A stretch of 64,000 nt of DNA from positions 441,046 to 505,045 of the forward strand of contig NZ_BNAS01000004.1 of NCBI RefSeq assembly GCF_014653785.1, read 5' to 3'. Below are positions 1 to 8,304 of this stretch, piece by piece. The stretch is from Promicromonospora soli (GTDB lineage: Bacteria; Actinomycetota; Actinomycetes; Actinomycetales; Cellulomonadaceae). Every line of letters starts with the position of its first letter. Position 1 is the stretch's first letter. A model generated the notes under the pieces. That model was not told the DNA's origin. It saw only the letters and a program-made list of their open reading frames with translations, and did no database searches. Made by a program: the position numbers and the translations under genes.

Positions 1-43
1 TCGGCAGGACGTCACCGAGTGACGGGCGGGTTCTTGCCGGCGC

Positions 44-916
44 TCAGGCCGGACCGGGAATGCTCGTCTCGGCGGCCCACGACGCGAGGAGCCCCAGCCG
101 GTCGGCCGAGCTGGAACCCGGTTCCGCGGTGTAGATCAACAGAACCTGGCCGGGCTCGGCGGTGATGGCGAGCTCTTCGTAGGCGAGCACCACCTCGCCG
201 ACGACGGGATGGTGGAACCGCTTAGTGCCGGCGCCATGGGTGCGGACGTCGTGCGCGGCCCAGAGGGTGCGGAAGACCTCGCTGCGCGTGGAGAGCTCGC
301 CGACCAGGTCCTGCAGCCCCTTGTCGTGCGGGTTGCGGCCGGCCTCGGTGCGCATGACGGCCACGCACATCCCGGCGAACAGGTCCCAGTCGGGATAGAA
401 GTCCCGGGCCGCGGGGTCCAGGAACTGGAACCGCGCGAGGTTGGGGGTGCGCCCGCCGTCGCCGATCACGGGCGAGTAGAACGCACGGCCCAGCGGGTTG
501 ACCGCCAGGACGTTCTGCTGCGCGTCGCGGACCAGCGCGACGCCTCCGGTGATGGACTCGAGCGCCCACTCCAGGCTGGCCCTGGGCACGGACGGCCTGG
601 CCGCCCGACGGCGAGGACGCCCCGACGACAGGATGCCGTCGGCCGCGCGCGCGAGGTCCAGCAGGTGAGCCCGCTCGGAGTCGTCGAGCTGCAGGGCGTG
701 TGCGACGGCGTCCAGCACCGAGGCCGAGGCCCCCGCGATCGCGCCGCGTTCCAGCTTCGTGTAGTACTCCACGCTCACCCCGGCGAGCACGGCGACCTCG
801 CTCCGCCGGAGCCCCGGCACCCGGCGCTTCTGACCAGCGGGCAGCCCGGCCTCCGCGGGGGTGAGCTTCGCGCGGCGCGACATGAGGAACTCGCGCACCT
901 CGGCCCGGTTGTCCAT
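44..916 (-). CDS. XRE-family regulator with MmyB-like ligand-binding domain
   Basis: Predicted 290-residue DNA-binding repressor or activator. Residues about 5-75 hold a Cro/C1-type helix-turn-helix (RRVPGLRRSEVAVLAGVS followed by YYTKLERG). The rest matches the MmyB-like ligand-binding domain (LVRDAQQNVLAVNPLGRAFYSP, then STRSEVFRTLWAAHDVRTHGAGTKRFHHPVVGEV). Proteins of this family commonly act on an adjacent divergent enzyme or transporter gene; here that is the efflux pump starting at 1012. A TAGCCT hexamer (923-928, minus strand) lies exactly 6 nt before the ATG, so the mRNA is probably leaderless. Two close paralogues lie at 8305 and 38424. The ligand cannot be read from the sequence. 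Confidence 0.9.
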   Translation of the reverse strand: MDNRAEVREFLMSRRAKLTPAEAGLPAGQKRRVPGLRRSEVAVLAGVSVEYYTKLERGAIAGASASVLDAVAHALQLDDSERAHLLDLARAADGILSSGRPRRRAARPSVPRASLEWALESITGGVALVRDAQQNVLAVNPLGRAFYSPVIGDGGRTPNLARFQFLDPAARDFYPDWDLFAGMCVAVMRTEAGRNPHDKGLQDLVGELSTRSEVFRTLWAAHDVRTHGAGTKRFHHPVVGEVVLAYEELAITAEPGQVLLIYTAEPGSSSADRLGLLASWAAETSIPGPA

Positions 917-1011
917 GTCAGCAGGCTAAGCCGGGTCCGCACGGCGAACGAGTCCCTGTCGGTACACCTCTCGTCAGGGGCTCCCACGAGCCCGCGCGGG
1001 CAAGGACGCTG

Positions 1012-2301
1012 GTGAGCATGCCCGAGATTCCTGCCTCCGCGCGACCCCCGTTCGGCCGGTTCCTGCCCACGCTGCTGCTGCTGCTCACGGTGTTCGGTCC
1101 GATCTCCATGGACCTGTACCTCCCGGCGCTCCCGGCGCTGACCGCCGAGCTGGGCGCGGCGACCTCGGTCGCGCAGCTCACCGTGACCACCTGCCTGGTC
1201 GGCCTCGCGATCGGGCAGCTGCTCGCGGGACCGCTGTCCGACCGGTTCGGGCGGCGCGGGATCCTGCTGATCGGCGTCGTCGCGTACGTCGCGACGTCGG
1301 CCCTGTGCGCGGCCAGCCCCACCGTCGAGCTGCTGATCCTCGCGCGGCTCGTGCAGGGTCTCGCCGGCGGGGTGGGAATAGTGATCGCTCAGGCCGCCGG
1401 CCGGGACATCTACTCAGGCGGAGCGCTGATCCGCTTCTACGGGCGGTTGACGGTGGTCGGCGGGCTCGCCGCGATCATCGGTCCCCTGCTGGGCGGTCAG
1501 CTGAACACCGTCACCGACTGGCGCGGCCTGTTCGTCTTTCTCGCCGTCGTCGGCGCCGCGCTCCTGGTGACCGCAGCGCTCGCGTTCACCGAGACGCTGC
1601 CCGCCGGGCGCCGCACCAGCGGCGGCTTCGCGCAGACCAGGCGGGACTTCCGGGTACTGCTGTCCGACCGCGTGTTCCTGGGTGCCGTGCTGAACCAGGG
1701 CTTCATGTACGCCGCCCTCTTTGCCTACCTGTCGGGCGCCACGTTCGTGCTGCAGGGCATCTACGGGCTCTCCCCGCAGGGTTATGCGCTCGCGTTCGGC
1801 CTGAACTCCGCCGGGTTCATGCTCTTCGGATACGTCGCCGGCCGCGCCGCCGAGCGCTGGAGCGTGCCGCGCACCCTGACCGTCGGCATCGTCGTGGCGG
1901 GCCTCGGCGCCGTCGGGCTGCTCGCCGCCGGCCTGGCCGCCATGCCGCTGTGGGTGGTGATCGTGTCACTGCTCGCGCTGGCCAGCGGCGTGGCCGTCAC
2001 GTCCCCGCCGGCGACGACGCTCGCACTGGTCGGGTACCCGAGGCTCGCCGGCACCGCGTCGTCACTGCTGGGCATGGTCCGGTTCGGGTTCGGCGGCGTC
2101 ACCGCACCCCTGGTCGGCGTCGCGGGCGCGGCGACGATCCTTCCCCTCGGCATCGTCAGCACGGCCTCGATCGCGCTCGCTGCTGCCGCCTACCTCGCGC
2201 TGGCGGCGCGGCCGCGGCGCTTCGCCGCAGCGCCGGTCGCCGGGGCCGGCGCCGAGCCGGCGCTCCACGCCCTGTCCCCCGGCTCGAAGGGCCACTCATG
2301 A
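1012..2301 (+). CDS. Bcr/CflA-type multidrug efflux MFS transporter
   Basis: A 429-residue, 12-helix major facilitator protein. The first helix carries the SMDLYLPALPAL signature of the Bcr/CflA drug-efflux group, followed by a loop 2-3 motif A (SDRFGRRGILL). It probably exports drugs or metabolites by proton antiport at the cytoplasmic membrane. Start: AAGGA at 1002-1006 is 5 nt from GTG 1012 and 11 nt from ATG 1018; GTG is preferred, but only two residues are at stake. It is divergent from the MmyB-type regulator at 44-916 and overlaps the next gene by ATGA, so the two are probably co-transcribed. The substrate is unknown. Confidence 0.88.
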   Translation: MSMPEIPASARPPFGRFLPTLLLLLTVFGPISMDLYLPALPALTAELGAATSVAQLTVTTCLVGLAIGQLLAGPLSDRFGRRGILLIGVVAYVATSALCAASPTVELLILARLVQGLAGGVGIVIAQAAGRDIYSGGALIRFYGRLTVVGGLAAIIGPLLGGQLNTVTDWRGLFVFLAVVGAALLVTAALAFTETLPAGRRTSGGFAQTRRDFRVLLSDRVFLGAVLNQGFMYAALFAYLSGATFVLQGIYGLSPQGYALAFGLNSAGFMLFGYVAGRAAERWSVPRTLTVGIVVAGLGAVGLLAAGLAAMPLWVVIVSLLALASGVAVTSPPATTLALVGYPRLAGTASSLLGMVRFGFGGVTAPLVGVAGAATILPLGIVSTASIALAAAAYLALAARPRRFAAAPVAGAGAEPALHALSPGSKGHS

Positions 2302-2882
2302 GGTTCCCCAAGATTCCTGTCCTGGCCGCGGCCGCGGCGCTCGGCCTGCTGACGGCTTGCGCCTCGACCGGACCGGCGGAGCAGCCCGGCGCGTCCTCCG
2401 GCTCCGGCACGTCCGCGCCGTCGTCGGCCGTGCCGACCCCGTTGGACTCCCGATCGGAGTCCCCTTCCGCCGCGGCGTCGTCCCCCAGGCCGGGATCCGA
2501 CGCCGCGGAGAACGACGTCGCGGGCACGATCGTCCGGTTCACCTCGGACGACGCACGGGTCGACGTCACGATCGACCAGGACACCCCCGCCGTCCGCGAC
2601 TTCCTTTCGATGCTGCCCCTGACGCTCGACGTCGAAGAGCTCAGCGGCCGGGAGAAGATCGCCTACCTGCCGCGCGAGCTCGACGTCGTGGGCACTCCTG
2701 GTTCCGACCCGGAGGACGGCGACCTCATCTACTACACGCCCTGGGGCAACCTCGGCTTCTACTACGACGCGTCGGGCATCGAGTACTCGGACCAGACGCT
2801 CCACCTCGGCACCTACGACGCCACCCTCGACCAGCTCAACCGCCTCGAGGGCGCTGGCGTCACGATCGAGATCGCCCACTGA
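2298..2882 (+). CDS. Lipoprotein with cyclophilin-like domain
   Basis: A 194-residue exported lipoprotein: a signal peptide ends in lipobox LTAC with Cys21 as the lipidation site. A Ser/Pro/Ala-rich linker spans residues about 22-75. The rest resembles the cyclophilin-like beta-barrel family seen in bacterial lipoproteins (IVRFTSDDARVDVTIDQDTP, then DGDLIYYTPWGNLGFYYD). The ATG overlaps the stop of the efflux gene (ATGA), implying translational coupling. The role is unknown; members of this fold are not necessarily prolyl isomerases. Confidence 0.78.
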   Translation: MRFPKIPVLAAAAALGLLTACASTGPAEQPGASSGSGTSAPSSAVPTPLDSRSESPSAAASSPRPGSDAAENDVAGTIVRFTSDDARVDVTIDQDTPAVRDFLSMLPLTLDVEELSGREKIAYLPRELDVVGTPGSDPEDGDLIYYTPWGNLGFYYDASGIEYSDQTLHLGTYDATLDQLNRLEGAGVTIEIAH

Positions 2883-2898
2883 CCCTCCCGGCGCGCGT

Positions 2899-2965
2899 TT
2901 GGTTGTGGGCGCGACCGTTGCGACTACCCGTCCGTTTTAGGCGCAACGATCGCGCCCACAACCAA
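2899..2965. repeat. 67-bp dispersed hairpin element, copy 1
   Basis: Two 24-nt arms (2899-2922 and 2942-2965) pair with one C-A mismatch around a 19-nt loop (2923-2941). The element recurs at 44897-44963 with the same arms and a loop that is nearly the reverse complement of this one, so that copy is inverted. Here it lies 16 nt past the lipoprotein stop. It may act as a terminator or be a REP/MITE-like mobile palindrome; there is no T-tract. Confidence 0.85.
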
Positions 2966-3096
2966 GTGCTACACGCCTGAGGGGTTCTGTCCGGGCCTCC
3001 CACCCGGCGGGCGGCCCGACGTTTGATGGGTCCGGCAAGAGCACTGCCCCCGTGCCGCACAGCTCGGCACGGCGCACCGAACGAGGAGAGCCATCA

Positions 3097-4119
3097 ATGC
3101 GTGGAGTTGTCATGTACGCCCCCGGGGACGTTCGCGTCGAGGAGCGCGAGGACGCGAAGATCATCGAGCCGACCGACGCCGTGATCCGCGTGTCCGCGGC
3201 CTGCATCTGCGGGTCGGACCTGTGGCTGTACCGCGGGATCGAGGCGCTGAACGGCCCCACCCCGATGGGACACGAGTACATCGGGGTCGTGGAACAGGTC
3301 GGTGACCAGGTGAGGAACGTCAAGGTCGGCGACTTCGTCGTCGGCTCCTTCGTCGCCTCCGACAACACCTGCGAGATCTGCCAGGCGGGCTACCAGTCCC
3401 GCTGCATCCACAACGTCATGATGGGTTCGGAGGGCACCCAGGCCGAGCTCGCCCGCATCCCGCTGGCCGACGGCACGCTCGTGGCGACGCCCGGCGAGCC
3501 CGACAAGGACCTGATCCCGTCGCTGCTGGCCGCCTCGGACGTGCTCGGCACCGGCTGGTTCGCCGCAGTCGCCGCCGAGGCAGGGCCCGGCAAGACCATC
3601 GCGGTCGTCGGCGACGGCGCGGTCGGCCTCTCGGCAGTCCTGGCCGCCAAGCAGCTCGGCGCGGAGCGCATCATCGCGTTCAGCCGCCACCCCGAGCGCC
3701 AGGCCCTGGCCCGCGAGTTCGGCGCTACCGACATCGTCGAGGAGCGTGGCGACGCGGGCGCGGCGAAGATCAAGGAGCTCACCGGCGGCTACGGCGCCCA
3801 CGGCGTCGTCGAGGCCGTGGGGACCCAGGAGTCGATGTGGCAGGCCATCAACTCCGCCCGGGCGGGCGGGTACGTGGGCTACGTCGGCGTCACGCACGGC
3901 GTGCAGCTCGACGGCCTGAACCTGTTCTTCACCGGCGTCCACCTGCACGGCGGCCCCGCCCCCGTGCGCCGGTTCCTGCCCGAGCTGATCCGGCTCATCT
4001 GGGACCGCACCATCGACCCGGGCAAGGTCTTCGACCTCACCCTGCCCCTCGACGAGGCGGCCGAGGGCTACAAGGCGATGGACGAGCGCCGCGCCACCAA
4101 GGTGCTGCTCACCCTCTGA
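3097..4119 (+). CDS. Zinc-dependent alcohol dehydrogenase family protein
   Basis: A 340-residue medium-chain dehydrogenase/reductase. Catalytic zinc residues are Cys38, His59 and Glu60 (CGSD, then GHEYIG). The Rossmann dinucleotide motif is VVGDGAVGLSAV, and a Gly-rich lid region lies at the C-terminal side. It likely oxidises an alcohol or reduces an aldehyde with NAD(P)(H); the substrate is unknown. The structural zinc loop is unusual: only three cysteines (92, 95, 103) are present, and the first ligand position is occupied by Asp89. Start ATG 3097 is set by the GAGGAG at 3083-3088; an upstream in-frame start at 3052 lacks conserved sequence. The 3' end overlaps the convergent Lrp gene by 11 bp. 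Confidence 0.88.
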   Translation: MRGVVMYAPGDVRVEEREDAKIIEPTDAVIRVSAACICGSDLWLYRGIEALNGPTPMGHEYIGVVEQVGDQVRNVKVGDFVVGSFVASDNTCEICQAGYQSRCIHNVMMGSEGTQAELARIPLADGTLVATPGEPDKDLIPSLLAASDVLGTGWFAAVAAEAGPGKTIAVVGDGAVGLSAVLAAKQLGAERIIAFSRHPERQALAREFGATDIVEERGDAGAAKIKELTGGYGAHGVVEAVGTQESMWQAINSARAGGYVGYVGVTHGVQLDGLNLFFTGVHLHGGPAPVRRFLPELIRLIWDRTIDPGKVFDLTLPLDEAAEGYKAMDERRATKVLLTL

Positions 4120-4609
4120 CGCGGGCTCCGTCCTCGCGTGCGAGCCGCTGGAGCATCGCCGACAGCCGATAGGGCACGACCTGCTCCAGGGCCACGGACG
4201 TGCTGGTCCTCTGCACTCCTGGCGCGGCGGTGATCGCAGCCGTGACGCCGCGCAGGTCGGCGGCGTCACGAGCGACCACACGGGCCAGGAGGTCGGCGTC
4301 GCCGGTGGTCGCGTGCACCTCGATCACCTCGGGGATGTCCGCGAGCGCCGCGTAGGCCGCCGGTGCCTCGGCCTGGCTCAGGGCGATCTCCACGAAGGCC
4401 GTGAGTCCGCGTCCGAGCGCCTCTGGAGCCAGCCGGCGGCTGACGTCACCGAGCGCCTGCGACTGCTCGAGGCGGCGCTGCCTGGCGTGGACGGTGTTCC
4501 GTGCGACGCCGAGCGTGCGGGCGAGCGAGACCACCGACGCTTCCGGGTCGTCGTCGAGGGCGAGCAGCAAGCGCGCGTCCAGTGCATCCAGCCGGTAGTC
4601 GTTGGTCAT
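4109..4609 (-). CDS. Lrp/AsnC-family transcriptional regulator
   Basis: A 166-residue regulator. The N-terminal winged helix-turn-helix (LDALDARLLLALDDDPEASV, then LGVARNTVHARQRRLEQ) is followed by the RAM/AsnC effector domain (TAFVEIAL, then VIEVHATTGDADLLARVVARD). Family members sense amino acids. It is divergent from an aminotransferase gene 92 bp away, the expected arrangement for local control of amino-acid metabolism. A GAGAGGG element lies about 10 nt before ATG 4609 on the minus strand. Confidence 0.92.
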   Translation of the reverse strand: MTNDYRLDALDARLLLALDDDPEASVVSLARTLGVARNTVHARQRRLEQSQALGDVSRRLAPEALGRGLTAFVEIALSQAEAPAAYAALADIPEVIEVHATTGDADLLARVVARDAADLRGVTAAITAAPGVQRTSTSVALEQVVPYRLSAMLQRLAREDGARVRG

Positions 4610-4642
4610 TCTGCCGACCCTCTCGAAATGTGATGAGCAATT

Positions 4643-4656
4643 TGCCAGGTCTGGCA
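4643..4656. promoter_or_regulatory. Candidate operator between Lrp and aminotransferase genes
   Basis: TGCCA-GGTC-TGGCA is a perfect 5-bp inverted repeat in the 92-bp divergent intergenic region. It is placed to act on both the Lrp-type regulator and the aminotransferase. Binding by the Lrp protein is inferred only from position. Confidence 0.45.
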
Positions 4657-4701
4657 GAGCACAGTTGCGCAGAAGCCTAGCTGGCCCACAGTGTGCCGAC
4701 C

Positions 4702-5796
4702 ATGGCTTACACGACCTCCCCGCAGCTGGCGCTGCGTCCCCTCGTCCACGAGCTGCCCGCCTACGGGGCGGGGCGACGCGCGACCGACGCGACCAGCGCC
4801 GCCCTCGCCTCCAACGAGAGCCACTACGACCCCCTGCCCTCCGTGCTGGAGGTCGTCCAGACCGCCGCGAGGCGCATGAACCGATACCCCGACAGCGCGG
4901 CACCTGCGCTGCGCGCCGGGATCGCGGCCGCCCTCGACGTCGTCCCCGACGAAGTCGTCGTCGGGCCGGGGAGCCTGGGCGTTCTGCAGCAGATCATCGC
5001 CGCGGTCTGCGACCCGGGAGACGAGATCGTCTTCGCATGGCGGTCCTTCGAGGCCTACCCGATCCTCGTCTCGCTCGCGGCGGCACGATCCGTGATGGTG
5101 CCGCTGGCCGCAGACGAGTCGCACGACCTGGAGGCGATGGCGGCCGCCGTCACCGAGCGCACCAAGGTGATCCTGGTGTGCACGCCGAACAACCCGACCG
5201 GGTTGACGGTCGAGCACGGTCGCATGTCGGAGTTCCTGAGCTCCGTGCCCGCACACGTGCTGGTGGTCATCGACGAGGCCTACGTGGAGTTCGTCGCCGA
5301 GGAGGACCCGCTCGACGCGCTGGCGCTCTTCCGTGCGCACCCGAACGTCTGCGTGCTGCGCACCTTCTCCAAGGCGCACGGCCTGGCGGGGCTACGGGTC
5401 GGCTTCGCCATCGCGCACACGGACCTCGCCGATGGGCTGCGCCGCGTCGGCCTGCCGTTCGCCGTCACCGCTCTTGCGCAGGAGGCGGCGCTCGCCTCGC
5501 TGCGGGCCACCAGGGAGCTGCAGGAGCGCGTCGCGCTCGTGGCCGACGAGCGCAACCGTGTGGCGCGCGCTCTCCGGCGTGCGGGATGGGCCGTGGTCGC
5601 GGGACAGGCGAACTTCGTCTGGCTGCGCACCGACGACACGCTCCGCGAGCGAATCGTCGATCACCTCGAGATGCACGACATCCTGGTGCGGGGCTATCGG
5701 GGCGACGGGGTGCGCATCTCGCTGGCAGACACCCTGACGAATGACCGCGTGATCACCGCGCTCGGCGACCGCAGCACGTTTGCGGCCGCCCGATGA
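4702..5796 (+). CDS. Histidinol-phosphate/aromatic aminotransferase-like PLP enzyme
   Basis: A 364-residue fold-type I aminotransferase of the HisC/Pat group. Seen: LASNES near the N-terminus, CTPNNPTG (substrate and PLP contact), VVIDEAYVEF (PLP aspartate) and TFSKAHGLAGLRVG carrying the Schiff-base lysine (Lys224 from ATG 4702). HisC and the aromatic aminotransferase Pat share these motifs. Because no other his genes are nearby and an Lrp regulator is divergent, an aromatic or general aminotransferase is as likely as histidine biosynthesis. GTG 4693 is an alternative start three codons upstream; neither start has a clear ribosome-binding site. The stop overlaps the next start (ATGA). Confidence 0.85.
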   Translation: MAYTTSPQLALRPLVHELPAYGAGRRATDATSAALASNESHYDPLPSVLEVVQTAARRMNRYPDSAAPALRAGIAAALDVVPDEVVVGPGSLGVLQQIIAAVCDPGDEIVFAWRSFEAYPILVSLAAARSVMVPLAADESHDLEAMAAAVTERTKVILVCTPNNPTGLTVEHGRMSEFLSSVPAHVLVVIDEAYVEFVAEEDPLDALALFRAHPNVCVLRTFSKAHGLAGLRVGFAIAHTDLADGLRRVGLPFAVTALAQEAALASLRATRELQERVALVADERNRVARALRRAGWAVVAGQANFVWLRTDDTLRERIVDHLEMHDILVRGYRGDGVRISLADTLTNDRVITALGDRSTFAAAR

Positions 5797-6443
5797 GCAC
5801 AAGCACCAGGACGTGGCGCGGTTCTCCCGCCACCGCACACCACGCCGGCCCGGTCCCGCACAACCTGCTCGAGGATGCACTGGGGTTGCTGATCGGCACC
5901 TTCGTGGTGAGCCTCGGGCTTGCCATCCTTCGCGCCGGGGCGGTCGTGACCGGCGGGACCGCGGGCCTGTCGCTCCTGCTCAGCCAGGCCTTGCCCGTTC
6001 CGTTCGGGCTGCTGTTCGCGGCCATCAACCTGCCGTTCTTCCTGCTCGCGATCCGGGGAAAGGGATGGAAGTTCAGCATCTACAGCGCGGTGGCGATCAC
6101 TCTGGTCTCGACGATGTCGGGCCTGCACACGCTGTTCGTCCCGCTCGCCGGGATCGCGCCCGTGTACGCAGCCGCGGCAGGGAACGTCCTGTGCGGCGTC
6201 GGCCTGATCGCCCTGTTCCGGCATACCGCGAGCCTCGGCGGGTTCAACATCGTCGCGCTTGTCGTGCAGGACCGGTTCGGCACGCGGGCTGGATACGTGC
6301 TGATGGTGCTCGACTCCGCGGTGATCGTCTCCTCCCTGCTTGTCGCCGCGCCTCTGACTGTCGTCGTGTCGGCAGCGGGCTCGGTGCTGCTCAATCTGAT
6401 CCTGGCCATCAACCACCGGCCAGGGCGGTACACCGGGTCGTAG
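5793..6443 (+). CDS. YitT-family membrane protein (short form)
   Basis: A 216-residue integral membrane protein with five or six hydrophobic segments. It matches the YitT/DUF161 membrane domain (LGLAILRAGAVVTGGTAGLSLL, then GLIALFRHTASLGGFNIVALV). It lacks the soluble DUF2179 tail of full-length YitT proteins. The ATG overlaps the aminotransferase stop by 4 bp, so the two are translationally coupled. Transport of a related amino or keto acid is speculative; the family is poorly characterised. Confidence 0.8.
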   Translation: MSTSTRTWRGSPATAHHAGPVPHNLLEDALGLLIGTFVVSLGLAILRAGAVVTGGTAGLSLLLSQALPVPFGLLFAAINLPFFLLAIRGKGWKFSIYSAVAITLVSTMSGLHTLFVPLAGIAPVYAAAAGNVLCGVGLIALFRHTASLGGFNIVALVVQDRFGTRAGYVLMVLDSAVIVSSLLVAAPLTVVVSAAGSVLLNLILAINHRPGRYTGS

Positions 6444-6469
6444 GCGGCGAGACGTGGCATTCGCCGAGG

Positions 6470-7180
6470 TCAGGGCGTGCTGCCTGCCTGGGCTTCGCTC
6501 GCTCCGAGGGGATCACCGGACCGCACCAGAGCACCCCTGATCAGCATGGCGACAGAGCTCTCCAGGCTGGAGCGCAGGTCCGGTGCGAACTGGGCCAGCG
6601 CGGGGTCGACCTCGTAGGCCGCGAGCACGCTGGCAGACGGCCGGCAGTACGTCGACAGCGCACCCGCCAGGATCAGGGTCGTCATGCACACCGTCCTGGC
6701 ACCGTCTCCGAGCTCCGGCACGCGGCGGCGGATCATCTCGACCGCGGCCCCGAGGGTGGTGAGGGCGGACTGCTTGTGGCGCACGACGACGTCGACGGAC
6801 ACGTTGTGCTCCAGGACCCCGGCCTGCGCGCCTACGAGGTCCAGCAGCACCGTGTGGCGAGCCAGCGACCGGCTGAGGACTGCGGCCATCTGGTCACCCC
6901 GCCCCATCGCCGAGAGATGGGCGTCGATGCCGGTGGCGAGTTCGTCCGACACCTCCGCGAGCCACGCCTGCAGTGCACCGGTCAGGAGCTCGAGCAGTAC
7001 CGCCTCACGGGACTCGAAGTAACGCAGCACGTTGGACTTGGCCAGCCCTACCCTGCGGCTCAGCTCGTTGAGACTCACCTCGGCCACCGGCATCTCGTCG
7101 AGCATCGCCATCGCCGTGTCGAGGATCGCCTGGCGCCGGATCGCCCGCTGCTCCTCGCTGCGCGCTCGCTGGAATGTCAT
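6470..7180 (-). CDS. TetR-family transcriptional regulator
   Basis: A 236-residue repressor. Residues about 15-65 form the TetR helix-turn-helix (ILDTAMAMLDEMPVAEVSLNELSRRVGLAKSNVLRYFESREAVL) and the remainder is an all-helical effector domain. It is divergent from the short-chain dehydrogenase at 7281, and the 100-bp gap between them holds three near-identical 13-bp palindromes. This makes it the probable repressor of both itself and the dehydrogenase. Start ATG 7180. Confidence 0.92.
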   Translation of the reverse strand: MTFQRARSEEQRAIRRQAILDTAMAMLDEMPVAEVSLNELSRRVGLAKSNVLRYFESREAVLLELLTGALQAWLAEVSDELATGIDAHLSAMGRGDQMAAVLSRSLARHTVLLDLVGAQAGVLEHNVSVDVVVRHKQSALTTLGAAVEMIRRRVPELGDGARTVCMTTLILAGALSTYCRPSASVLAAYEVDPALAQFAPDLRSSLESSVAMLIRGALVRSGDPLGASEAQAGSTP

Positions 7181-7194
7181 GTCCGCCAGTTTAC

Positions 7195-7262
7195 AGACCG
7201 CCAGTCTCTTGACAACAGACCGTTGGTCTTTTACGGTCGGACGCACAAGAGACCAGCGGTCC
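7195..7262. promoter_or_regulatory. SDR promoter with three TetR-type operators
   Basis: A consensus promoter for the dehydrogenase is visible: TTGACA (7209-7214), 17-bp spacer, TACGGT (7232-7237). Three 13-bp palindromes overlap or flank it: AGACCGCCAGTCT (7195-7207), AGACCGTTGGTCT (7217-7229, inside the spacer) and AGACCAGCGGTCC (7250-7262, near the start site). Reading the last on the other strand gives GGACCGCTGGTCT, a 11/13 match to the middle site. Placement predicts tight repression by the TetR protein encoded next door. Confidence 0.75.
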
Positions 7263-7280
7263 GTAAAAAGGAGAGCGACC

Positions 7281-8213
7281 ATGACCGAGAAGTGGACCGA
7301 GCGCGACATCCCTGACCAGAAGGGCCGTGTGGCCGTCGTGACCGGCGCCAACACCGGCCTGGGCTTCGAGACAGCACGGGCCCTCGCGGAACGCGGGGCG
7401 ACGGTGGTGCTGGCCGTGCGCGACGTCGAGAAGGGCAAGAAGGCCGCCGCCCGCATCTCCGGCGACGTCGGCGTGCTGGCACTGGACCTGACATCGCTGG
7501 AGTCCGTCCGCGACGCGGCGGCAGAGCTGCACGCGACGCACGACTCGATCGACCTGCTGATCAACAACGCCGGCGTGATGATGCCGCCCAAGCAGACCAC
7601 GCGGGACGGGTTCGAGCTGCAGTTCGGCACCAACCACCTCGGCCACTTCGCGCTGACCGGGCTGCTGCTGGACCTGCTGCTGCCCGTTCCGGGCTCCCGG
7701 GTGGTGACCGTCAGCAGCATCGCCCACCGCACCGGGGGCGCCGCGATCCACTTCGACGACCTGCAGTGGGACCGGTCCTACGACCGGACCGCGGCCTATG
7801 CGCAGTCAAAGCTCGCGAACCTGCTGTTCGCCTACGAGCTGCAGCGCCGCCTCGCGCCGCGGGGCACCACGGTCTCCGTCGCCGCGCACCCCGGCCTCGC
7901 CAGCACCGAGCTGGTTCGCGACCTTCCCGCCGCCATGCGCCTGATCGCACCCGTCATCGGCCCCCTGGTCAGCCAGAGCGCGGCAGGAGGGGCGCTGCCC
8001 AGCCTGCGCGCCGCCACCGACCCGGCCGTCCTCGGCGGGCAGTACTACGGCCCCGACGGAAGGAGCGAGTTCCGTGGGAACCCACACGTGGTCTCCTCCA
8101 GCCCGCAGTCCTATGACGGGACCCTTCAGCAACGCCTGTGGACCGTCTCCGAGGACCTGACCGGCGTGAAGTTCCCCGAGATCCAGCCAGCACTGGTGGA
8201 GCAGGTCAAGTAG
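7281..8213 (+). CDS. Short-chain dehydrogenase/reductase
   Basis: A 310-residue SDR, close to the retinol-dehydrogenase/WW-domain-like group in length. TGANTGLG (21-28) binds NAD(P), NNAG follows near residue 95, and the catalytic Tyr173-x3-Lys177 is in YAQSK. It probably performs reversible oxidoreduction of an alcohol or carbonyl; the substrate is unknown. Start ATG 7281 follows AAGGAG (7268-7273) by 7 nt. It is the likely target of the divergent TetR regulator (three operators in the gap) and is followed by an MmyB-type regulator. Confidence 0.9.
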   Translation: MTEKWTERDIPDQKGRVAVVTGANTGLGFETARALAERGATVVLAVRDVEKGKKAAARISGDVGVLALDLTSLESVRDAAAELHATHDSIDLLINNAGVMMPPKQTTRDGFELQFGTNHLGHFALTGLLLDLLLPVPGSRVVTVSSIAHRTGGAAIHFDDLQWDRSYDRTAAYAQSKLANLLFAYELQRRLAPRGTTVSVAAHPGLASTELVRDLPAAMRLIAPVIGPLVSQSAAGGALPSLRAATDPAVLGGQYYGPDGRSEFRGNPHVVSSSPQSYDGTLQQRLWTVSEDLTGVKFPEIQPALVEQVK

Positions 8214-8304
8214 CCGGCGCGGCAAGCGAAGCTGCTGGACGTCGGGGTGGGGGGTTCCGATGGAGCCTCCCACCCCATGCGGGCACCCACCTATGGTTGA
8301 AGCC

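Noticed and set aside
10-24. Small hairpin at the left edge
   Set aside because: Only a 6-bp stem with a 3-nt loop; it could end the regulator gene but is too weak to call.
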